Assembly (NCBI GenBank): GCA_006937955.1
Contig: SSNP01000019.1
Location: 1,648,968 to 1,712,967 of the forward strand
DNA length: 64,000 nt
Direction: 5' to 3'
DNA from: Pachypanchax playfairii
Lineage: Eukaryota; Chordata; Actinopteri; Cyprinodontiformes; Aplocheilidae
Shown: positions 57,501-64,000 of the stretch, one piece after another
How positions within the stretch are numbered: position 1 is the stretch's first letter
How the letters are laid out: every line of letters begins with the position of its first letter
Notes under the pieces: generated by a model
Databases searched by the model: none
What the model was told of the DNA's origin: nothing
The model's input: only the letters and a program-made list of their open reading frames with translations
Position numbers and translations under genes: made by a program

Positions 57501-60500
57501 GACGGCGCTCTGCTGCGACCGCAGATCCTCGGCCTTCTCAGCAACGTTCCTGTCGTTCCAAGCTCACGTAAGTTCTGCCTGTCCAGACTTTCAGGAACAT
57601 CTGCAGGTGTTTAAGCTGCAGGTGAAGCTCCTGTGAAACCGAGTGACAGCCATTGTACTCCTGGGACTCTGATTTTTATAAAGTATAAGTCATGCTGGCG
57701 GGTTTGGTCTTTTCTGTTGTTCCATATTTGAATTGTAAAGTTGATGTAACTTTCTGTTTCCTGTTCAGAATTGGGGAAACTTCTGTTTGAGCCTCTCACG
57801 CAGCTTTTCTTCACCTCCTCGCTGTTTTTCAAGGTAAGTTTTAAATTCTGAGGCGAGTCTCATGTAAAACCTCCTGATGTCAGATCCTTCTGAGGTTTAG
57901 TTGTATAAGCTTTTTGACCCGATGTGAGCTCAGAGTTTTCCCTCTTCGTCTGCAGTGCGGACTCATCGAGTGTTTGAACAACATGCTGCTGAAGTGGTTG
58001 ACTTGGCACTCGGTGTACGCGCTGGAGGACGACCTGGACATCAGTCTCAACAGCCACACCTCCGTGTGAGTTTTACATTCGCTTGTTGACCAGAATCCAA
58101 ACTCACGATACGTTTACCTGCTTGTTCTAAGCTGTTTGTTCAGATTCTTTATATTAAGATTCTTTCACAATAAAACCTGCAGAGAGACGTAGTTAAGAGT
58201 TTCTGCAGTGTCCTAAAGGCCCTGCAGCCCTGGTCCTAAAGGTCCTCCAGCCCTGGTCCTAAAGGCCCCGCAGCCCTGGTCCTAAAGGTCCCCCAGCCCT
58301 GGTTCAAATCAATTAAATCAAAAATCAAAAATACTTTATTAATCCCCGAAGGGAAATTCAAGTGTTGTTGTAGCTCAGTTCTTTTTCAGGGAGCCATAGA
58401 GAGTTCTAGCTGTGGACAGGAAAGATCTCCTCTAGAGGGTTCTAGGTGTGGACAGGAAGGATCTCCTCTAGAGGGTTCTAGGTGTGGACAGGAAGGATCT
58501 CCTCTAGAGGGTTCTAGGTGTGGACAGGAAGGATCTCCTGTAACGGTCTGTGCTGCAGCGGATTATGAAGAATCTTCTGACTGAGACACTCTATCGTTGA
58601 GTTACTGTGTTCTGAAGAGGATGATGAGGGTTCTCCATCATGTTCTTCATCCTCCTTTGGACAATCAACTCAAGAGACTCCAGTTCAGTCTCCAGGACAG
58701 AATCAGTCCTCCTTATCCATCTGTTCAGCCTCTTCATGTCACTTGCTCTGATGCTCCGCCCCCAACAGGGGCAGCCCTGGTCCTAAAGGCCCCACAGCCC
58801 TGGTCCTAAAGGTCCCACAGTCCTGTTCCTAAAGGTCCCCCAGCCCTGGTCCTAAAGGCCCCACAGTCCTGGTCCTAAAGGTCCTACAGTCCTGTTCCTA
58901 AAGGTCCCCCAGCCCTGGTCCTAAAGGCCCCACAGTCCTGGTCCTAAAGGTCCTACAGTCCTGTTCCTAAAGGTCCCCCAGCCCTGGTCCTAAAGGTCCT
59001 ACAGTCCTGGTCCTAAAGGTCCCCCAGCCCTGGTCCTAAAGGTCCTACAGTCCTGGTCCTAAAGGTCCCCCAGCCCTGGTCCTAAAGGCCCCACAGTCCT
59101 GGTCCTAAAGGTCCTACAGTCCTGTTCCTAAAGGTCCCCCAGCACTGGTCCTAAAGGCCCCACAGTCCTGGTCCTAGAGGTCCTACAGTCCTGTTCCTAA
59201 AGGTCCCCCAGCCCTGGTCCTAAAGGCCCCACAGTCCTGGTCCTAAAGGTCCTACAGTCCTGGTGTTGGAGGGTTGTGAGACCTGGATGTTTTAGATGTT
59301 CCCTGGCTTCAGCTCAACTGACTGAAATAAGAGGGTCGTTAGCGTGAAGTTTCCAGACTTCTCACTGAAACTGAGTTTTAGTTCTGAGCAGCTGTAACTG
59401 GTTCTCATCCAACACTGGATCAGGTCTTTACGTAGATCAGATCAGATCAGTCTCCAGATGTTTTAAGTTTGTCCTCTGTGTGTGCACGTGTGTCTGTGTG
59501 TGACTGTTTGCTCTCTCTGTTTACAGAAACATAACTCTGTCAGGCTTCAAGGACTCTGTAATGGAACTGGTTCACTTTGTGGGTCGGTTAGCGTCTGTAG
59601 GTCTTCAGATGGAAGGAGGCCACACGCTCCTCCTCAGCTTCATTCTGGATTTCTATGAAACTGTAAGTGACCTGAGGCTGATGATACAGAGATGTTCACT
59701 CAGACATGCGTGTTTGGAGTGTGTAGAATCCACATGGATGTTACTGTATGTTAAAGGAACATCTGTCTCAAACGCAGGAAGCTAACTGCTTCAATGTATC
59801 TGCACCACATCATATTTACTGTGTGTATTTTTCTCTACACACAGGTATGTGACACCTTTCTGAAATTTGACCTTCCCCTCGTGGTGATGCCTCCGCCTGG
59901 GGTTTTTTACCCAGCATTCTTTGCTGCTGACCCAGTCAGTGTGGACCGGCTGGCCTACATCATGCACAGGTGTGGGGCTGCTACATATTCAGAGAGCACG
60001 TTAGCGTCACACTGTGACTGAAACTTGTCATTTTTGCTTTTTGCATGTCAGAATGACACAAACATCTGATGAATAAATCAAATCATTTCACCGAAGTTTC
60101 ATGTGAAAGTATCAAAAAGAGTCAAATGGAGTTTATTTTTTCTCTGGACTCTGGAGAAAAAACTTTATGGTGATTTGTTTCTTTCAGGTACAAAGTGAAC
60201 TTGACCTCAGCGAAGAGTCAGGAGAAAGTGACAGAGGTAAGGAGGAGCGATGGCGCCGCTGCGTTCCCACGGCTCTGATCCATGATGCAGCTGTAGAAAC
60301 TCTTTCATTTAGTTTTAGATTTGTGATGTTCACCCAGCTCTTTAGGATTCCACGAGCTCCTGCTTTAACATAATCTTCTCTCAGATGAGAATTTAAAACG
60401 TGTTTATTTTAATACAGCTGTCCCTGCGAGCTCGGACTCTTTAAGTAGATTTACCTCTCAGACAGCCGGCGTGCTCAGGAGTAATATCAGGAGAAATGGG

Positions 60501-61212
60501 CTCGGGGAAAATGGCATGCAAATTCATCAGAACAAATATTCGATCCGAGTGGCTCAGCTGGACCTCCTCTCTCCATCTTCTGCAGCAGGCGTTTCACATC
60601 AGCCGCCAGACTTTCCGGGAGTTCAACCACTACCTGGTGTTCATGGTGAACTCCCTGTGGAACTCCAAGGTGTTCTATCCAGGCTCGAGCATCCGGGTGG
60701 GAGAGGAGCTGCTGCAGAGGAGCAACATCCCGCACTACCAGTCCAGCTTCGACCTCATTCACCACCCCGCCTTCCTGAGCTACGCCTTCGACTTTCACCA
60801 GAGGGTGAGTTAGTCGCCTGGGCGAGACGTCTTCGTTTGTTTGATGGTTAATGGAGCTACAGGCTCAACACATCAATACAGAAGAAAGCTGCCAGATTTC
60901 TGTCACTGATTATTAATCTTCTCTTCTTATCAGTGTTGGCCGGAAAAAAAGGACGTGGACCTGAGTTCTATAAAGGTGTGAGGAGATTATGTTTATAATA
61001 ACACTCATCTTTAGATCATTCAGATCTTCTGAAGTCCTCGATATGTGACTGCGTGTGTGTTTCCATGTGTGTTTCAGCACTTGAAGCCGTGGAGCTGGTA
61101 CCTGGAGTATCTGTTCAATCAGGGCTTTGACGGTCTTAAAGACTTTGTTCAGAATAACATCAGCCGGCAGGTGACAGCTGGTGACGGGCAGGACGCCGCT
61201 GACTCGAGGTAG
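51522..61212 (+). CDS. cenpi: centromere protein I
   Basis: CENP-I is part of the constitutive centromere-associated network (CENP-H/I/K/M module) at the inner kinetochore and supports CENP-A deposition and chromosome alignment. Twenty exons: 51522-51684, 52283-52420, 52617-52735, 53717-53824, 53909-53957, 54057-54103, 54476-54565, 54644-54775, 55127-55270, 56918-57038, 57272-57360, 57450-57567, 57769-57833, 57956-58065, 59527-59662, 59845-59969, 60188-60236, 60586-60804, 60934-60975 and 61078-61212. All have AG/GT borders; the frame closes at 732 residues (human 756). Family blocks seen in order: CPFVCHLLYLLTRKES, FRVRKLLELQ, HLLSLYK, LPAQMGSLL, LFEPLTQLFFTSSLFFKCG, LLSFILDFYETV, LPLVVMPPPGVFY, FREFNHYLVFMV, HHPAFLSYA and WSWYLEYLFNQGF. 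The helical-repeat fold has no enzyme motif. An intron holds a large minisatellite. Start chosen as the first ATG after the promoter motifs. Confidence 0.96.
52840..53490. mobile_element. interspersed repeat fragments in cenpi intron 3
   Basis: Word strings known from abundant fish interspersed repeats occur here: CTTTATTGTCCCTTAGTGGGG near 52874, ATCAGAATCAAATTTATTCGG near 53035, and a GCTGTAGCGCCGACCCGAGG block near 53345 in a segment that also contains TCCTGGGTGAGAAGG. No polymerase frame is readable. The sequence is related in style to the insert at 58304-58771. The class is uncertain (non-LTR or SINE-like). Confidence 0.45.
55290..56900. other. cenpi intron 9, nothing further recognised
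   Basis: This is one of the longer introns of cenpi. No exon, RNA gene or assignable repeat was recognised in it. Confidence 0.4.
58304..58771. mobile_element. interspersed element inserted into the 23-bp minisatellite
   Basis: A 468-base non-repeat segment interrupts the minisatellite and has the same 10 bases, CAGCCCTGGT, on both sides (58294-58303 and 58772-58781). This fits a target-site duplication, although the host array itself contains the same word. It starts with TCAAATCAATTAAATC and a TTTATTAATCCCCGAAGGG string typical of a fish interspersed repeat, and ends near CCGCCCCCAACAGGGG. It has no intact protein frame. Confidence 0.65.
58398..58541. repeat. four tandem 36-bp units inside the inserted element
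   Basis: The unit AGAGGGTTCTAGGTGTGGAC plus AGGAAGGATCTCCTCT (36 bases) occurs four times in a row. The first copy has three substitutions, the fourth has one, and the two middle copies are identical. Confidence 0.95.
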
Positions 61213-61374
61213 AAGCTCAACTCGACGCAGGAGGAAAAAAAACCAGGAGTTCTTAAAGACTTGTACATATTTTAACTCGTCTCTTCCAAACTTTCATGAT
61301 TTCTTTCTGTACATACGTCATTTTAGGTCCAAAAGCATTTTGAGTGGCTTTTGATGCATGAATTATGGCATGTA

Positions 61375-61380
61375 AATAAA
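61375..61380 (+). promoter_or_regulatory. cenpi: cenpi poly(A) signal AATAAA
   Basis: A canonical AATAAA lies 163 bases past the cenpi stop codon, followed by AT-rich sequence and a TGTTTTTAATGTGTTG stretch. Confidence 0.75.
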
Positions 61381-61399
61381 GTATTACTGTATATAAATA

Positions 61400-61950
61400 T
61401 AAATCTGTTTTTAATGTGTTGAAAGGAGTTAAATGTTGAAAGGATTTTGGTTTAAAGATGAATAAACATGTAACGTTTGGCATGAAGTGACATAAACATG
61501 CTGCATCATGCTGAATAACCTGCATCAGCATGAACAAGGTTCAGGTTCTAGAGCTCATCAGTTTTATTCCAGCTCTTAATAAAAACCTTTAAGCCAAAAA
61601 AAATAAATCCGGGTGATTAAATCTGCTCCCAGTTTACTTGGTGGAATGACTGCAGGTACATGGAGTAATCAGATTACTCTGTCACGTGACTTTGACCCTT
61701 TAAAATAGGTTTTATTTAGTGCCTGTTTTTTCATTTCCTGGGTTGTTTGAAGACATCTGGAGCTGCTGCAGGGTGAAATGAGAAACCGATCCGGATTTTC
61801 AGAAACCGGATCTGAACTTCAGTTTGGAAGGTCACATGTAGACTTTAGATTTGACGTCTGGCTCAGTCGCAGCTTTCAGCCCGTCACAGATGATGAAGAG
61901 TTTCTATGAAGATGATGCTCTCAGCCACATCTTCCTCAGCTGAGTTCAGT
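61400..61950. other. spacer between cenpi and the next CpG-rich patch
   Basis: No exon, RNA gene or repeat was recognised. Confidence 0.4.
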
Positions 61951-61959
61951 CTGAGCCTT

Positions 61960-62257
61960 CCTCCTGCTGGACTTATAAGGCAGTAAGTTTACGTGAGTCC
62001 GGCTCCCGGTTCCGGAGCTGATGAATCCGGGAGGTGAAAGTGAGAGAGTCCCCGTAGTCTCCCGTCAGACCGCAGCGCTGTGATGCGTGTCGGAGCCGCC
62101 GGTGCAGCGCCGCGCTGCTCCGCCGCTTCAGATCTGCGCTGCTCCTCTTCATCACTTTTCCTCGTGCCTCAGCCGGGAGGACATTATTTCTTCAACTCGT
62201 CCAACTGAGCGGTACCAGTCTTTATCCGAGCCAAACCCCGGCCGCAGGGAGCTGAAG
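61960..62257 (+). promoter_or_regulatory. CpG-rich promoter and candidate non-coding first exon, possibly drp2
   Basis: GC and CpG content rises sharply from about 61980, and the patch ends on the plus strand in a consensus donor AAG|GTAAGT (exon end 62257). No protein is recognised, so the exon would be 5' UTR. DRP2 follows CENPI in the same direction in human, which makes drp2 the obvious candidate. This rests on gene order, not on protein sequence. Confidence 0.4.
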
Positions 62258-62259
62258 GT

Positions 62260-63980
62260 AAGTCAGCTGCTTCTTATTTATTGATTAGTGTTGGACACGC
62301 GCTCGGCGGAAGCCGGTTGAGCTTCACGTTTAGGACAAACAGCGGAGCGACAAACCTTCAGCTGACTCTGGCTGCAGTTCCGCGTCCTGGTCGCACTTTG
62401 ACAGCCAGATCTCACGAATCAGACATCAGTTTGATGGACTGGATTCACCTGTCGCGCGCGCGTGCGCGTGCGCGTGTTAGAATCTGGACGTTTATTTGTC
62501 CGCGAGCTTCATTTTTTTTCTGAGCAGTTTCTGCATGGAAGACTTTTTCAGTTCTCTGGGTGAGATGAAGTAAACCCAGAAACACTTTTCACAGACGAGT
62601 CTCGTGCAGATCAGGATTTTAATTCTTAGTTCCCGGCTGCAGGTCACCCGCAAAGTCTCACTGCCGCAGAATAAAAAGCGTTTTGCGGGTCTTTTCCGCC
62701 CTGTCAGTTTGTTTGGGTGGAGGCTGACGTGTGATGGCAGTCTGAGGTGCTGAGCCGGATTTCAACCCTGGATGTCGCGAGTAATTATGGCCACAATTAC
62801 ACGCTGCGCGTCTTAAGCCCCGAGACTCCTTTTGAGGTCTCCACGATGCAGCAGAGGGTTAATTCACGGAAATATCTGGGAGGAAAGTAGCTAAATCCTG
62901 CGTGACTCCGTGCGCGTGAAATGACAAGCAGCATGTCAGCACAAACAGCATACATTAAAACCTGATAAATAAAATAAAGTTTGGGTTCATCTGTGTTAAA
63001 ATCAGAAGTTTTGATTGTATTTGTATTCACCCAAATTAAGAGAGACTTATTCCTTTTAACATCATGTTTACAGACATTGATCTGTCCTTCTGTTTGAGAC
63101 AGTCATTTCTGATTGTCCACATTATCCCAGGTGTTACCTGATGCCTGATGGTCTCTTAAATCCATTCAGGGCGAATAAGCAGCTGAAGGACACCCACAGT
63201 AATGCCATGTCTCACAGAACAGACCTCACAAACCCTTTTATTTATTAATATCTGTATTTATTCAAAGCTTAGGCTACTGCATGTTAAATGAACATATTGT
63301 CATCTTGATGATGAGGAATCGTTTTCTGCACAACTTTACTCTGGTACATCTTTGATTTCGAGTCCTACAAAGCCAATATAGTCAAAGAAAAGAAAAGTGC
63401 ACGGTGGGTTTAATAATGAGTAACACATGCTGTGAAGTCCGTGCTGCTTCTTGTAAAAAGATTTGGCAGAAATGAGTGTTTCTCAAGGCTCCGCTCAGCA
63501 CTGAACTGTAATTGTAAGAGACTAACAGGATTACGAGAATGTTTCATTGTCACTGCAACTCTCCCTCTGCATGCCTTCTGGTCATTTTTCTTCTTTTTAA
63601 AAATCTTATGCATTTCCAACGCTCTCCCTCAGGCTGTACACTGCAGAGTAAAGATAAAAATCACAAAGCGTCGTTCCATTTCAGTGTCATTTGTTTATTC
63701 AGAGGGGATGGGGTCTCTGCTGTTTGTGTCTGTTAATTACAAGGTGGAGATTTGGAAACATTTTGGGGTTTTGTGTGGATGAACTTTCTCTTAACCACGT
63801 CTTCATTGACACCTGCTGAAGTGCTGCAAATGTGAAAGTTGAATTCTTTAGGTCTGTTTGCAGGGATTAGTTTGTTTCCTGTTCAGCTGCTGTTCCATCA
63901 GCGTTTCTTCTTCTCTGGATTGGAAGAACTCTGTTACTTCCTGTTTCAGTTTAGCAAAATTGTTTTCACTTTTTGTCTTC
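62260..63980. other. right-end spacer or first intron, no gene recognised
   Basis: After a CpG-rich start (to about 62920, including an alternating purine-pyrimidine tract at 62453-62477) the sequence becomes AT-rich with no exon that I recognise. If the candidate exon ending at 62257 is real, this is its intron. Confidence 0.4.
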
Positions 63981-63986
63981 TTTATC

Positions 63987-64000
63987 ATCCATCCATCCAT
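63987..64000. repeat. (ATCC)n repeat cut by the window end
   Basis: Three and a half ATCC units run to the last base. ATCC repeats on this strand are often the 3' tail of the LINE family seen at 6063-6315, which would then lie on the minus strand beyond the window. Confidence 0.8.

Larger units (their letters stand above)
58212..59264 (+). repeat. 23-bp minisatellite in cenpi intron 14, split by an insertion
   Basis: The unit CCTAAAGGTCCCCCAGCCCT plus GGT (23 bases) recurs exactly in register: four units at 58212-58303 and twenty-one at 58782-59264 (483 bases, 21 x 23). A partial unit joins the insert to the second block. Variants alternate between CCCCCAGCCCTGGT, CCCCACAGTCCTGGT and CCTACAGTCCTGTT types, and higher-order alternation is visible. 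No unit-length change was seen, so expansion is by whole units. Confidence 0.95.

Noticed and set aside
58212..59264. Regularly spaced repeats resembling an array with spacers
   Set aside because: The units are directly adjacent with no unique spacers and lie in a vertebrate intron, so this is a minisatellite and not CRISPR.
60487..60798. 103-codon minus-strand frame and overlapping plus-strand frames
   Set aside because: These mirror or extend cenpi exon 18; only the frame from the acceptor at 60585 continues the CENP-I protein.

Overview
This is eukaryotic, vertebrate DNA, and most likely from a ray-finned (teleost) fish. The genes have many short exons with GT-AG introns. CpG-rich patches precede several start codons, AATAAA-type poly(A) signals follow the genes, and the introns and spacers hold degraded Tc1-like, hAT-like and non-LTR elements of the kinds common in fish. 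There is no operon structure, CRISPR array or prokaryotic feature.

Six protein-coding genes could be rebuilt exon by exon with every reading frame closing: cstf2 (+, 16105-23592, 13 coding exons, about 523 aa), nox1 (-, 29234-24725, 13 exons, about 569 aa), xkrx (-, 38236-30297, 3 exons, about 484 aa), arl13a (+, 44450-46654, 9 exons, about 414 aa), tmem35a (+, 49081-50277, 2 exons, 161 aa) and cenpi (+, 51522-61212, 20 exons, about 732 aa). Order and orientation match human Xq22.1 (CSTF2, NOX1, XKRX, ARL13A, TMEM35A, CENPI). TRMT2B, which lies between ARL13A and TMEM35A in human, was not found. The next human gene to the right is DRP2, and the CpG-rich patch with a splice donor at 61.96-62.26 kb is a plausible drp2 first exon.

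Layout: 1-4.6 kb is CpG-rich with splice-donor-like sites but no recognised protein, and may be 5' exons or promoters of a neighbour (SYTL4 lies left of CSTF2 in human). 4.6-14 kb is gene-free and rich in repeats. A tRNA-Val(TAC) gene is at 14298-14370. cstf2 and nox1 meet tail to tail; nox1 and xkrx lie head to tail on the minus strand; xkrx and arl13a diverge across a 6 kb spacer; arl13a, tmem35a and cenpi run in the same direction. 62.3-64 kb has no recognised gene.

The genes are functionally unrelated (mRNA 3'-end processing, superoxide production, an XK-family membrane protein, a ciliary-type GTPase, a nicotinic receptor chaperone, a kinetochore protein). They look like an old conserved neighbourhood, not a pathway, and I found no clearly novel system. 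The most unusual local structures are a truncated Tc1 copy between perfect 22-bp direct repeats, a 23-bp minisatellite split by a mobile insertion in cenpi, a (CA)9 tract acting as the 3' splice-site region of a nox1 exon, a coding minisatellite in cstf2, a possible stop-removing terminal intron in cstf2, and a near-perfect 239-bp tandem duplication.
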